Part shown: in pieces, positions 15,650 to 24,656 of the stretch | Layout: each line of letters opens with the position of its first letter | How positions within the stretch are numbered: the stretch's first letter is position 1 | Source: Peptococcaceae bacterium | GTDB taxonomy: Bacteria > Bacillota > Peptococcia > Peptococcales > Peptococcaceae | Reading direction: 5' to 3' | DNA: 49,661 bases | Assembly: GCA_019420345.1 (NCBI GenBank) | Contig: JAHZHI010000012.1 | Location: 1-49,661 of the forward strand | Notes under the pieces: model-generated | The model's database searches: none | The model's input: the letters and a program-made list of their open reading frames with translations, nothing else | What the model was told of the DNA's origin: nothing | Made by a program: the position numbers and the translations under genes

Positions 15650-16582
15650 TTAAACCTCTGTTGAAAAAAATTTTTTTGCATTTACAACATCCATGGAAAT
15701 TGTTGTTTTTAATTCATCCAAATCCCTGAATTTTGAGATATGACGCAAAAAATGATAGATTTCAATACATAAGCGTTCACCGTAAATGTCACGATCAAAG
15801 TCCAACATATGAATTTCAACAGTAATTTTAGGCGAATCATCAACAGTTGGACGCGTGCCGATATTCAAAACTCCTTCATATTTATTTTCAGGTTCATCTA
15901 CAAGCCATGCACGAGCTGCGTAAACACCAAGCGAAGGTAAAATTAATGATTCATTAAAATCGATATTCGCGGTTGGAAAGTTCATAGCACGTCCATTTTG
16001 AGCGCCGTGAACGACTTCCCCACAAAGATGATACGGATAGCCTAATAATTCTTTAACCAGTATCATATTTCCCGCCCGAATCTGACGCCGAATCAAAGAA
16101 CTCGACACTATTGTATCTCCGTATTCAAACGGAGGCTCAATATGCACCGTAATCTGAAGAGGATCTAAGACTTCATGTAAAAAATCTGGCGTCCCTTTGG
16201 CTTCACGGCCAAAAGAAAAGTTAAAGCCAACAACAACACCACAAATATTCAGTTTGTCAAGAAGAACATCTTGAATAAATGATGCTGGCTCCATGCTAGC
16301 AAATTTTTCATCACATGGTATGCTGATTATTTCATCCACCTTTAATTTTTCCATGAAATCGATTTTTTCATTTTGTGATAGTAAATATTTAAAATCAGGT
16401 TTATGTAAAGCTTGCCATTGCGGGTAAAATGTTAGGATCGTCAATCTTGCATTTTTTTCATTGGCTAACTTTTTTCCTTGAAGGATAAGGTTTTGATGAC
16501 CAAGATGTATTCCATCAAAATTCCCTAAAACAACAACACGTTTTATTTTAGGAAGATCTTCTAGTTTATTATGTATAATCAA
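15650..16582 (-). CDS. ribF: Bifunctional riboflavin kinase / FAD synthetase
   Basis: Converts riboflavin to FMN and then FAD. The N-terminal adenylyltransferase domain shows VVVLGNFDGIHLGHQNLI and VVGFNFSFGREAKGT, followed by SSSLIRRQI. The C-terminal riboflavin kinase domain shows LGYPYHLCGEVVHGAQNGR, the FPTANI metal/phosphate motif, GVYAARAW and LNIGTRPTV. I chose the TTG start at 16580-16582, giving 310 residues: GGGAGGG (16589-16595) lies 6 nt before it. The frame opens 51 bp further upstream inside truB without a ribosome binding site. Last gene of the rimP-nusA-infB-truB operon, 13 bp after truB; truB-ribF pairs are common in Firmicutes. Confidence 0.93.
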   Translation of the reverse strand: MIIHNKLEDLPKIKRVVVLGNFDGIHLGHQNLILQGKKLANEKNARLTILTFYPQWQALHKPDFKYLLSQNEKIDFMEKLKVDEIISIPCDEKFASMEPASFIQDVLLDKLNICGVVVGFNFSFGREAKGTPDFLHEVLDPLQITVHIEPPFEYGDTIVSSSLIRRQIRAGNMILVKELLGYPYHLCGEVVHGAQNGRAMNFPTANIDFNESLILPSLGVYAARAWLVDEPENKYEGVLNIGTRPTVDDSPKITVEIHMLDFDRDIYGERLCIEIYHFLRHISKFRDLDELKTTISMDVVNAKKFFSTEV

Positions 16583-16595
16583 TGGTATCCCTCCC

Positions 16596-17486
16596 TTATC
16601 CACAAAATACCTTTTTAGGTACGAAACAGTCATCTTCTATTTTTCCAACAGAAAGAAGGTCATCATGATAGACAGCTTGAAACCATTCACTGTTGGCATC
16701 TAGTGTGTCAACATAGCATTGAGATAACTTTAATCGCTTTCCATTCATTAAATCGGTACGTAATGCATCTGTCTCTATATAAATCTTTGGAAAAGATAAT
16801 GCTGTACTCATTGGTATTAAGAGCGTATACGGGTCCGCAGATTGGCGTAGTGTATCAATCTCGATACACTGCTCTAAAGAAAACTCTCCTGCAGCAGTAC
16901 GGCGAAGTTCTGACATACATCCACAACTTCCACATGCACGGGCAATGTCCTGACAAAGAGCTCGAATATATGTGCCTTTACTACAATGTATGTCAATAAC
17001 CGCTTTACTATTATCAAAGGAAATACACTGAATACTAAAAACCTCAATGGTTCTTTTGGGTATATCCGGGATAACATCTCCTTCCCTAGCATATCGATAA
17101 AGCGGTTTTCCGTTCTTCTTAATTGCCGAATATAACGGCGGCGTTTGCTCTTGAGATCCGATGAATCCTGATAAAATATCACAAAACTCTACATCTGTTA
17201 ATTCGGGTAATGAACATGTCGCTGTCACTTTACCAGAAATGTCCTGCGTATCGGTTTCATTACCAAAAATAAGTGTTGCACGATAGCGTTTATCATCAGC
17301 AGATAAATATTCATTGAGTCGTGTTGCCTGCCCAATACATAAAACCATTACACCAGTTGCATCTGGATCAAGTGTCCCATTGTGACCAATTTTCTTTGTT
17401 TTAAATATTTTACGAGCAATATTTACCAAATCGTGCGATGTCATGTCTGTAGGTTTGTCAATAAGCAGAATGCCACTACTTGGCAT
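16596..17486 (-). CDS. truB: tRNA pseudouridine-55 synthase
   Basis: Forms pseudouridine 55 in the T loop of nearly all tRNAs. The 296 residues contain the N-terminal SGILLIDKPTDMTSHDLV motif, the catalytic motif GHNGTLDPDATGVMVL (catalytic Asp in LDPDATG), RYRATLIFG, and motif II-like SKGTYIRALCQDIA. The C-terminal part is a short PUA-like domain. Its start overlaps the nrnA end by 11 bp, indicating translational coupling. Confidence 0.95.
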   Translation of the reverse strand: MPSSGILLIDKPTDMTSHDLVNIARKIFKTKKIGHNGTLDPDATGVMVLCIGQATRLNEYLSADDKRYRATLIFGNETDTQDISGKVTATCSLPELTDVEFCDILSGFIGSQEQTPPLYSAIKKNGKPLYRYAREGDVIPDIPKRTIEVFSIQCISFDNSKAVIDIHCSKGTYIRALCQDIARACGSCGCMSELRRTAAGEFSLEQCIEIDTLRQSADPYTLLIPMSTALSFPKIYIETDALRTDLMNGKRLKLSQCYVDTLDANSEWFQAVYHDDLLSVGKIEDDCFVPKKVFCG

Positions 17487-18450
17487 GTTGTGTCTCCTCC
17501 CATTCGGAAATAATTTCTTCCAACACCGCAGAAACTGCTGAACTTAATGGTAGATTTATCGTTGCACCAGAGGCACGAACATGTCCGCCTCCGCCAAATT
17601 TGTTGCAACAAGAATTACAGTCAAACCATTCTCTAGATCTTAGGCTTATTTTACAAGCATGATTTTCAAGTTCCGTAAATAAAACAGCAACTTCTACGCC
17701 TTGAATTTCCTTGATCAGGGAAACAACACCTTCTAAATCTAATACAGATATTTTTAAGTCCTGCATAGTCTTTTCTGAAAAAATACAATAAGCAATCGAA
17801 TCATTCTTGAGGTACTGTATATTCTCATAAAGATATTGAAGTACGAGAACCTTCTTCTTACTAGTATTCTCAAAAATATTCTCCTGAACAAGATTTTTGT
17901 TTGCGCCACACTCCAGCAACTTTGCAGCAATGTAAAAAGTTTGAGCTTTTGCACTTGGATAAAGAAAGGAACCCGTATCTGTACTTATACCGCTAAACAA
18001 TGCTGTTGCAGCCAATGGCGCTATCTGTAAATCGTTATCAATTGTCATGCGTGCAATAATTTCACATGTAGACGATGCCTCGCCATCAACAAAATTAAGA
18101 ATGCCAAACATGCTATTACTAATGTGATGATCTATATTAATCCATGATCTTGATAAGAAAGCCTTAGGCAATTCGCCAATACGTTCAAGAGTTGCACAAT
18201 CCACCGCAATACATATATCTGGTACGACAGAATCTGCCGTCGCAGGATGAATTTCGCTATAATGTGGCAAAAACGAAAAATTTGTTGATATATCTCCTTG
18301 ATTGTAAAGCACAACATGAAGCCCTGCAGAAAGTAATATTTCTGCAAGGCCTGTTTGAGCGCCCAAACAATCGCCATCACCACGAATATGAGAAAAAATA
18401 GCGATATTTGATGCATTGTGTTCTTTTAGAAATTGTAAGATTCTATGCAT
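17476..18450 (-). CDS. nrnA: Bifunctional oligoribonuclease / pAp phosphatase NrnA (DHH family)
   Basis: DHH/DHHA1 phosphoesterase. Relatives degrade nano-RNA and dephosphorylate pAp; some also act on cyclic dinucleotide products. Metal-binding motifs are visible: HIRGDGDCLGAQ near 20-32, AVDCATLERIG, INIDHHISNS (the DHH signature) and, in the DHHA1 domain, GGGGHVRASGATI near 285-298. The 324 residues fit the family. No membrane segment, so this is NrnA rather than GdpP. It sits between rbfA and truB, its usual Firmicute location, and overlaps truB by 11 bp. Confidence 0.92.
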   Translation of the reverse strand: MHRILQFLKEHNASNIAIFSHIRGDGDCLGAQTGLAEILLSAGLHVVLYNQGDISTNFSFLPHYSEIHPATADSVVPDICIAVDCATLERIGELPKAFLSRSWINIDHHISNSMFGILNFVDGEASSTCEIIARMTIDNDLQIAPLAATALFSGISTDTGSFLYPSAKAQTFYIAAKLLECGANKNLVQENIFENTSKKKVLVLQYLYENIQYLKNDSIAYCIFSEKTMQDLKISVLDLEGVVSLIKEIQGVEVAVLFTELENHACKISLRSREWFDCNSCCNKFGGGGHVRASGATINLPLSSAVSAVLEEIISEWEETQHAK

Positions 18451-18453
18451 GGT

Positions 18454-18795
18454 TTAATCTCCCAATTCACCAAGAATTTTTTCAATCTTAGCGCCATATT
18501 CAAGAGAATTATCCAAACTAAAGCGCAATTCCGGAACCTTACGTATTTTTAAGCGTTGGCTTAAAGCTGAACGAATATATCCATTGGCCTTATTTAAAGC
18601 CGCCAACATTTCTTCTCTTTCTTTTTCGGTACCAAGTTTACTGACATAAATACGCGCATAACTAAGATCGTTTGACACCTCAACATCTGTTACGCTAACC
18701 ATTGAATCAATATGTGGATCACGAATTTGATGGGCAAAAATGTCTGTTAAATCACGTTTGATCTCTCCAGCTAGACGGTAATTTCTATTTGCCAT
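18454..18795 (-). CDS. rbfA: 30S ribosome-binding factor A
   Basis: Single KH-like domain protein that binds the 30S subunit during late 16S rRNA maturation. The 113 residues show the family pattern: NYRLAGEIKRDLTDIF, VTDVEVSNDLSYARIYVS, ALNKANGYIRSALSQRLKIRKVPEL and a terminal LEYGAKIEKIL. A GAGGGTG ribosome binding site precedes the ATG. Placed between infB (11-bp gap) and nrnA (3-bp gap). Confidence 0.96.
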   Translation of the reverse strand: MANRNYRLAGEIKRDLTDIFAHQIRDPHIDSMVSVTDVEVSNDLSYARIYVSKLGTEKEREEMLAALNKANGYIRSALSQRLKIRKVPELRFSLDNSLEYGAKIEKILGELGD

Positions 18796-18806
18796 GATAC
18801 ACCCTC

Positions 18807-21191
18807 TTATAATTCTCGTTTAATTTCTTCAAGAATATAGGCTTCCAAAATATCCCCTTCCTTGAAGTCATTGTACTTTTCAAGGCTGATACCACATTCA
18901 TAGCCGCTGGCAACTTCTCGTACATCATCCTTGAAACGTTTTAAAGATGCAATCTCACCTTCATAAACAACAATACCATCACGCAAAACGCGAATCTTAC
19001 TATGTCGGGTGATCTTGCCATCTGTAACATAACATCCTGCAATATTTCCGACTTTTGGCACCTTAATAACAGAACGCACTTCAGCCTGCCCTTGTTCACT
19101 TTCTTTAATATCAGGCGCAAGAAGACCACTCATAGCAGCTTTCACATCATCAATGGCTTCATAAATAATGCTATATGTTTTTACATCAACTTGTTCTTTC
19201 TCAGAAAGCTTCTTAGCATTACTATCTGGACGAACATTAAAACCGATAATGATCGCATTCGACGCAGCAGCAAGGCTCACATCAGTTTCGCGAATACCAC
19301 CAACAGCCGTTCGGATGATATTAACGCGAACTTCGTCTGTACTTAATTTTTCCAAGGACTGCTTAATAGCTTCAATCGAACCTTGTGTGTCAGCCTTTAA
19401 TACGATGTTAAGTTCTTGCACATCACCTTGCTGAATTTGACTGAACAAATCTTCGAGTGATACTTTTGAACCGCGAGAAATCTCTTGCATGTGTTTTTCT
19501 TGAGAACGCTGTTCAGCAACTTGTTTTGCAAGACGTTCATTAGCAACAACAATAAAGTCATCTCCAGCTTCCGGCACATCATTTAACCCCAATATTTCCG
19601 TTGGAACTGATGGACCTGCAGAATCAATTGGTTGACCGTGGTAATCAAACATTGCACGGATACGACCTTGTGTCGTTCCAACAATTAAAAAGTCCCCATT
19701 ATGAAGTGTACCATTCTGAACAAGTAACGTTGCAGTAGAACCGCGGTTTTTATCAAGCTTAGATTCAACAACCTTCCCTCGTGCACTACGTTTCGGATTA
19801 GCCTTTAAATCTTCCATCTCAGCAACTAAGAGGATCATTTCCAAGAGATCACTAATACCAATATTTTTCTTTGCAGAAACAGGAACCATAATAGTATCAC
19901 CGCCCCAATCTTCTGCAACCAAACCATACTGAGTCAACTCAGTTTTAACAGTTTCTGGATTAGCATCAGGTTTGTCAATCTTATTAATCGCAACAATTAT
20001 AGGAACACCTGCAGCTTTTGCATGATCAATAGCTTCAATTGTCTGTGGCATTACCCCATCATCTGCAGCAACTACCAAAACAGCAATATCTGTAATTTGA
20101 GCGCCACGTGCTCGCATAGCAGTAAATGCTTCATGCCCTGGTGTATCTAGAAATGTAATCTTTTGTCCGTTAATAGATACTTGGTATGCCCCAATATGTT
20201 GCGTAATTCCGCCAGCTTCTGTGGATATCACATTAGAATTTCTAATTTGGTCAAGTAAAGACGTTTTCCCATGGTCAACATGCCCCATGATAGTGACAAC
20301 AGGTGGACGCGTTACAAGATCTTCTGGGCGATCTTCTTCTTCATTTTCACTCAAAAGATTCTCTTCCATCGTAGCTTTCAGTTCAATACTTGCTCCGTAT
20401 TCTTCTGCAATAATAGAAGCCGTTTCAAAATCCAGTTCCTGATTCATCGTAGCCATGACACCAAGAGACATCAATTTCATGATTATTTCTGAAGCTTTCT
20501 TTCCTAATTGTCGCGCCAACTCTTGAACAGTAATTGTATGTTCTACAACAACATGATGTTGAACTTCTGCGAAATCATGAACTTCTTTTTGATGAGCTTG
20601 CGATTTTTTGTTTTTCTTATTTTTCCCTTTATTTTTGCCAAAATGATTGCGGTTATCTCTATCATTTCTTGATTTTTTTGAGGATGAATTATTAAACTCT
20701 TCCTCATGATTTGCGTAAAAGTCTTTATTTTTTTGTTGTTTTTGTTTATTACGGCGATTTTGCACTTTATTTTGATCAGATTGAGATGCAGCCGTATTAT
20801 GATGAGTTACCTCATTTTTTTGTTTTTTAACAGAAGCATTTTGACGTTGACTATCCTTTTGGAAGCCTTCATTCTTGTGACTATGTGTTTTTTCCTCGTT
20901 ATTTTTTCCATGATCACGAGTATTCTTCTTTTTAAGTTCTTTTTTTTGTTCTTGAGAAGTTTCTGTTTTTGAGGCTTGTTCTAAAATTTGATCACTTTTT
21001 TGCTTTCGATTATCTTCATTCTGCTTATGATTCATATTTCCAAAATACGTTCTAATTTTTTCTGCATCAGCTTGATTAATTGTACTCATATGATTACTAA
21101 CTTCAACATTTAATTTGTTTAACTGATTAATAATTGTTTTTGAGTCTTGATGCAGTTCTTTAGCTAATTCGTAGATTCTGATTTTTCCCAT
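18807..21191 (-). CDS. infB: Translation initiation factor IF-2
   Basis: GTPase that places initiator fMet-tRNA on the 30S subunit and promotes subunit joining. Counting from the ATG at 21189-21191, domains are: IF2_N (1-52), a long Lys/Asn/Gln/His-rich low-complexity linker (about 55-205), a second IF2_N (about 215-270), then the GTPase with G1 GHVDHGKT (303-310), G3 DTPGH (349-353) and G4 NKID (near 403), followed by domains II, III and IV. I start at MGKIRIYELAK (794 residues) because GGAGG lies 7 nt before it; an in-frame start 18 bp earlier lacks one. The start lies inside ylxQ by 28 bp. The very polar linker is a common IF-2 feature, not a frameshift. Confidence 0.97.
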   Translation of the reverse strand: MGKIRIYELAKELHQDSKTIINQLNKLNVEVSNHMSTINQADAEKIRTYFGNMNHKQNEDNRKQKSDQILEQASKTETSQEQKKELKKKNTRDHGKNNEEKTHSHKNEGFQKDSQRQNASVKKQKNEVTHHNTAASQSDQNKVQNRRNKQKQQKNKDFYANHEEEFNNSSSKKSRNDRDNRNHFGKNKGKNKKNKKSQAHQKEVHDFAEVQHHVVVEHTITVQELARQLGKKASEIIMKLMSLGVMATMNQELDFETASIIAEEYGASIELKATMEENLLSENEEEDRPEDLVTRPPVVTIMGHVDHGKTSLLDQIRNSNVISTEAGGITQHIGAYQVSINGQKITFLDTPGHEAFTAMRARGAQITDIAVLVVAADDGVMPQTIEAIDHAKAAGVPIIVAINKIDKPDANPETVKTELTQYGLVAEDWGGDTIMVPVSAKKNIGISDLLEMILLVAEMEDLKANPKRSARGKVVESKLDKNRGSTATLLVQNGTLHNGDFLIVGTTQGRIRAMFDYHGQPIDSAGPSVPTEILGLNDVPEAGDDFIVVANERLAKQVAEQRSQEKHMQEISRGSKVSLEDLFSQIQQGDVQELNIVLKADTQGSIEAIKQSLEKLSTDEVRVNIIRTAVGGIRETDVSLAAASNAIIIGFNVRPDSNAKKLSEKEQVDVKTYSIIYEAIDDVKAAMSGLLAPDIKESEQGQAEVRSVIKVPKVGNIAGCYVTDGKITRHSKIRVLRDGIVVYEGEIASLKRFKDDVREVASGYECGISLEKYNDFKEGDILEAYILEEIKREL

Positions 21192-21514
21192 AGAGCACCT
21201 CCATTGCATAAAATGATTGCTTCGGAAAGCTTCTTATCTGTCAAAGCAATGATGGTTTTATAAGAAGAGCCAATTGCTTTTCCTAATTGTTCTTGTGAAC
21301 CAAACATGATATATGGCACATGATACTGTTCTGCACGTCTTTGCCATCTGTCTATAGATTTAGGTTGTGCATTTTCGGCAATAATTAACAAAAAAACATC
21401 ATTCTTTTTCAGATGTGCTAGCGCCGATTGTTCTCCCGCTTTAGCTTTTCTTGATCGTGCGGCGAACCCAAGATAAGTATAAATTTTTTGTGTGCTATTA
21501 CTTATTGATGACAT
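21164..21514 (-). CDS. ylxQ: L7Ae/L30e/S12e/Gadd45-family RNA-binding protein (YlxQ)
   Basis: Small (116-residue) L7Ae-fold protein found between ylxR and infB in Firmicutes; the relatives bind kink-turn RNA. It shows the family helix YLGFAARSRKAKAGEQSALAHLKKND, the strand VFLLIIAENAQPKS and the later VPYIMFGSQEQLGKAIG loop. The AGGTGAG ribosome binding site lies inside ylxR, the start overlaps the ylxR end by 17 bp, and the 3' end overlaps infB by 28 bp. The exact target RNA is unknown. Confidence 0.88.
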   Translation of the reverse strand: MSSISNSTQKIYTYLGFAARSRKAKAGEQSALAHLKKNDVFLLIIAENAQPKSIDRWQRRAEQYHVPYIMFGSQEQLGKAIGSSYKTIIALTDKKLSEAIILCNGGALWEKSESTN

Positions 21515-21761
21515 ATTCTCTCACCTGTTGGTAAATTGAATCCGGGACATCAGCTTTTAAAGCACCATTCAAACGCTTGCTTTTTTCCGCATTGCTTATG
21601 CAGGATTCGTTTAAACAAATGTATGCACCACGCCCTGATTTTTTACCTGACGGATCAATTTCTACCTCTCCTGTTGGACGGCGAACAATTCTAAGCAAAT
21701 CTTTTTTTTCTTTTTTTTCTCGACATATTGCGCAAGATCTTAAAACAGACTTTTTAGGCAT
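21498..21761 (-). CDS. ylxR: YlxR family RNA-binding protein (DUF448)
   Basis: DUF448 protein of 87 residues with the Cys signature RSCAICREKKEKKDLLRIVRR and the conserved SGRGAYICLNESCI segment. In some bacteria it is called RnpM, a modulator of RNase P; this is known from relatives and not shown here, though rnpB is in the same window. The start is placed at MPKKSVLRSC because AAAGGTGAT precedes it; the frame is open 63 bp further upstream, but that part overlaps nusA. It overlaps nusA by 8 bp. Confidence 0.9.
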   Translation of the reverse strand: MPKKSVLRSCAICREKKEKKDLLRIVRRPTGEVEIDPSGKKSGRGAYICLNESCISNAEKSKRLNGALKADVPDSIYQQVREYVINK

Positions 21762-22854
21762 TGATATCACCTTTGCAATCGTCTTCATCACAGAAGATAT
21801 AATTATATTCAATGCCTTGTTCATCAGCCTGAGATTGGTCTTTAATATCTATCTTCCAATTGGTTAATTTAGCTGCAAGACGAGCATTTTGTCCTTCTTT
21901 GCCTATTGCAAGAGATAGCTGATTGTCAGGCACTATAACAACAGCTTTCTTATTTTCTTCATCAACGATGACATCAATAACCAAAGACGGGCTAAGCGCC
22001 TCTGCTATATAAATATCTGGCGATTCATCCCAATTAATAATATCAATCTTTTCCCCGCACAATTCATCCACAATTGATTTTACTCGCACACCATTTGGTC
22101 CAACACAAGCACCAACGGCATCAATATCGTCATTTAAGGATTGAACAGCAATCTTTGATCTCATTCCTGCTTCACGAGCAACAGATTTGATAACAACATA
22201 ACCATCTTTTATTTCTGGTACCTCTAGTTCAAATAATCGAACCAAAAGTTTTGGATTTGTGCGTGATATTATAATCTGAGGCCCTTTTTGCGCTTTTTTT
22301 ACTTCAAGAATACATGCCTTAATTCGTTTATTAACAAAATATTGTTCGTTTGGTATTTGTTCTGATGGAGTCAGCACCGCCTCAGCTTTATTAAGCTTAA
22401 TATAACATGAACCAGATTCTATACGATCAATTACACCACTAATAATTTCAGATTCTTTATTAGTGAATTCATCATAGATAATTCCACGCTCCGCCTCTCG
22501 AATACGTTGAACAACAACCTGTTTAGCAGTTTGCGCCGCAATACGGCCAAAGTTCTTTGGAAATTCTGGAACATCAACCAAATCACCAAGTTCAACATCA
22601 CGCTTTATCGCTTTTGCTTCATCCAGAGAAATCTCCGTTTGCGGTGAATGGACATCATCAACAACTTCTTTTGTCGCAAACACTTCAATTTCTCCGTTTT
22701 CTTGATCCATTCGAACTGTTACATTCATTAAAGAACCATAGTTCTTTTTATATGCTGAAATCAAGGCAGCCTCGATTGCTTCCATAATAATCGAAGCGTC
22801 AATTCCTTTTTCTTTTTCCAGTTGCTTTAATGCTAAAACAAACTCTTTATTCAT
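21754..22854 (-). CDS. nusA: Transcription termination/antitermination factor NusA
   Basis: RNA polymerase-associated factor affecting pausing, termination and antitermination. The 366 residues match the Firmicute form without the C-terminal acidic repeats of proteobacteria. An N-terminal polymerase-binding domain (MNKEFVLALKQLEKEKGI, about 1-125) is followed by S1 (about 135-200) and two KH domains (VGACVGPNGVRVKSIVDEL and LAIGKEGQNARLAAKLTNW). I chose the ATG at 22852-22854 with GAGG 6 nt upstream; a TTG 12 bp earlier has no ribosome binding site. Confidence 0.97.
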   Translation of the reverse strand: MNKEFVLALKQLEKEKGIDASIIMEAIEAALISAYKKNYGSLMNVTVRMDQENGEIEVFATKEVVDDVHSPQTEISLDEAKAIKRDVELGDLVDVPEFPKNFGRIAAQTAKQVVVQRIREAERGIIYDEFTNKESEIISGVIDRIESGSCYIKLNKAEAVLTPSEQIPNEQYFVNKRIKACILEVKKAQKGPQIIISRTNPKLLVRLFELEVPEIKDGYVVIKSVAREAGMRSKIAVQSLNDDIDAVGACVGPNGVRVKSIVDELCGEKIDIINWDESPDIYIAEALSPSLVIDVIVDEENKKAVVIVPDNQLSLAIGKEGQNARLAAKLTNWKIDIKDQSQADEQGIEYNYIFCDEDDCKGDINA

Positions 22855-22866
22855 TTTACACCTCAA

Positions 22867-23337
22867 TTAAAAGTCACAGTATAGCTGCGCCTTTGAAATA
22901 TCTTTGTAGTCAAGATTAATAATAACCCCGTTATCTTCGATCTGAATACCGGAGTCATCTGCCTGTTTTAAAACTGAAATAAACTCTTTCTTTTTGTTCA
23001 GACTTTTATAGAGCCCCAGACGCACCGTTTCTCCAACATAACGTTTAAAGTGTTCTGGAATGTATAATGTTCTCTCTATTCCGGGAGAAGATACTTCTAA
23101 TATATACGCATCGTCAATTGGGAATTTTGGATCTTGATCAAATGCATCACTACATGCCCTACTAACAACTTCGCAAGCGTCAATATCCATTATCTGTGTA
23201 TTATTCAAAGGCTCGATGAATAATCTCAAATACACATCCTTATGACTTTTTTGAAACTCTACATGATAAAAACTATACCCTAAGTTTTCAATCAAATGAT
23301 GATACTGTTCGAAAATATATTTTTCAACACTATTCAT
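22867..23337 (-). CDS. rimP: Ribosome maturation factor RimP
   Basis: Assembly factor for the 30S subunit. The 156 residues show the two-domain pattern: LGYSFYHVEFQKSHKDVYLRLFIE, CEVVSRACSDAFD, DDAYILEVSSPGIERTL (the best-conserved motif) and an Sm-like C-terminal barrel. An AAGGTGGTGA ribosome binding site precedes the ATG. First gene of rimP-nusA-ylxR-ylxQ-infB-rbfA-nrnA-truB-ribF. Confidence 0.95.
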   Translation of the reverse strand: MNSVEKYIFEQYHHLIENLGYSFYHVEFQKSHKDVYLRLFIEPLNNTQIMDIDACEVVSRACSDAFDQDPKFPIDDAYILEVSSPGIERTLYIPEHFKRYVGETVRLGLYKSLNKKKEFISVLKQADDSGIQIEDNGVIINLDYKDISKAQLYCDF

Positions 23338-23363
23338 ATCTTCACCACCTTACAAATAAACAC

Positions 23364-23389
23364 GAAAGAGTGGGATTTCCCACTCTTTC
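23364..23389 (-). terminator. Hairpin between acpP and rimP
   Basis: A 12-bp perfect stem (23364-23375 with 23378-23389) lies 41 bp after the acpP stop. On the minus strand it is followed by GTGTTTATTTG, a weak T tract. It can end the acpP transcript, but it also lies inside the leader expected from the promoter at 23401-23429, so it may be a leader hairpin of the rimP operon. Confidence 0.6.
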
Positions 23390-23400
23390 CAACAAAATAT

Positions 23401-23429
23401 ATCATACCATAAATGCTGTCTGATTACAA
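23401..23429 (-). promoter_or_regulatory. Probable promoter of the rimP-nusA-infB operon
   Basis: On the minus strand -35 TTGTAA (23424-23429), 17-bp spacer, -10 TATGAT (23401-23406) with an extended TGG before it. It abuts the acpP stop codon. Confidence 0.55.
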
Positions 23430-23430
23430 A

Positions 23431-23658
23431 TCATCTTAGTTGATGATCGATATATTTCGCCAAATCACCAACAGTTTTGAAGGTTTCAACCGCCTCATCA
23501 GGAAGAATAATATCAAACTTACTTTCAAGTGCCATAATAACCTCAACAACATCTAACGAATCTGCTTCAACATCATAAAAAGATGTTGAACTAGAAATGT
23601 CCTCTGGAGGCATTTCCATTTGTGCTGCAACAATTTTTTTTACCTCATCTAATACCAT
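23431..23658 (-). CDS. acpP: Acyl carrier protein
   Basis: Carries growing acyl chains as a phosphopantetheine thioester in fatty acid synthesis. The 75 residues form the four-helix ACP fold. The attachment serine is S34 in EADSLDVVEV; the residue before ADSL is Glu where most ACPs have Gly, a small oddity. The ribosome binding site GGAGGAG lies in the last codons of plsX, 2 bp upstream. plsX-acpP is the lipid end of the long priA-to-acpP run. Other fatty acid genes usually linked (fabD, fabG, fabF) are not adjacent here. Confidence 0.96.
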   Translation of the reverse strand: MVLDEVKKIVAAQMEMPPEDISSSTSFYDVEADSLDVVEVIMALESKFDIILPDEAVETFKTVGDLAKYIDHQLR

Positions 23659-23660
23659 AA

Positions 23661-24656
23661 TTACTCCTCCATAATGCTTTGCTTAATCTGATCTACCAAG
23701 TGGTTATCAATACATTGCACAGCAAGCTTAATACCATTTGTAAAGGCTTCACGATCACTATTGCCATGACAAACAATACTTATACCATTTAATCCTAATA
23801 GCGGAGAACCACCTACGGCTTTGGAATTATATTTTTTCATAATTTCTTTTAATCCCGGCTTGAGAAGCAAAGCGCCAATTTTAAATCTTACAGAAGTATT
23901 AATCATGTCCTTCAACGCTTTAAATAAGCCCTTTGCAGCGCCCTCACAGGTTTTCAAAACAATATTTCCTGTAAAGCCATCACAAACCAGAACATCAACA
24001 GATGACGTTAAGACACTATTACCTTCTATATTTCCATAAAACGGAATATGCGGATTATTTTTTAACACTTGATAAGCCGCCTGTGTAAGGGTATTTCCCT
24101 TCGTTTCTTCCGTTCCATTATTAACCAACGCAACTTGAATATCTTTTTTCTCAGGCTTTAACGCTTTTGCAAAATAATATCCCATTAATGCAAATTGTTC
24201 AATATTTTTTACATTAACTTCTGTATTTGCGCCAGCATCTACTAAAACTTTTATTCCAGTCAAAGTAGGCACTGTTGCCGCAATAGCTGGGCGTTTTATA
24301 CCACGCAGTCTTCCAATCTCAAACAACCCTGTTACTAGCTGCGCACCTGTACTCCCAGCTGATACAACTGCATCGGCTTTGCCTTCTTTCACTAAACGTG
24401 AAGCAACACAAATAGAAGCATTTTTCTTCTGTCGATAAGCTTGTGCTGGATGCTCTTCCATACCAATAACTTCAGTTGCATGTATGATCTCAATTTTATC
24501 TTTTACAGACTCCTCGACAAGGCCTCCAATTTTTTCACTATCACCAACAAGGATTATTTTTTCAATAGCAGGAATTTGTTTTAATGCATCACAGGCACCA
24601 GCCACGATTTCTTTTGGCGCATTATCGCCACCCATTGCATCAATAGAAATTATCAT
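23661..24656 (-). CDS. plsX: Phosphate acyltransferase PlsX
   Basis: Makes acyl-phosphate from acyl-ACP, the first step of the PlsX/PlsY/PlsC phospholipid pathway, as a peripheral membrane enzyme. The 331 residues carry the N-terminal IISIDAMGGDNAPKEIV motif, HATEVIGMEEHPAQAYR, VSAGSTGAQLVTG, LVDAGANTEV, VALVNNGTEETKGN and VCDGFTGNIVLKTCEG. Its ATG follows the rpe stop with no gap. Partnership with acpP is direct: PlsX uses acyl-ACP. Confidence 0.96.
   Translation of the reverse strand: MIISIDAMGGDNAPKEIVAGACDALKQIPAIEKIILVGDSEKIGGLVEESVKDKIEIIHATEVIGMEEHPAQAYRQKKNASICVASRLVKEGKADAVVSAGSTGAQLVTGLFEIGRLRGIKRPAIAATVPTLTGIKVLVDAGANTEVNVKNIEQFALMGYYFAKALKPEKKDIQVALVNNGTEETKGNTLTQAAYQVLKNNPHIPFYGNIEGNSVLTSSVDVLVCDGFTGNIVLKTCEGAAKGLFKALKDMINTSVRFKIGALLLKPGLKEIMKKYNSKAVGGSPLLGLNGISIVCHGNSDREAFTNGIKLAVQCIDNHLVDQIKQSIMEE

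Noticed and set aside
20580..21040. Lys/Asn/Gln-rich stretch in infB, considered as a frameshift or a foreign insertion.
   Set aside because: A variable, charged linker at this place is normal in IF-2, and the frame is open through both IF2_N domains into the GTPase.
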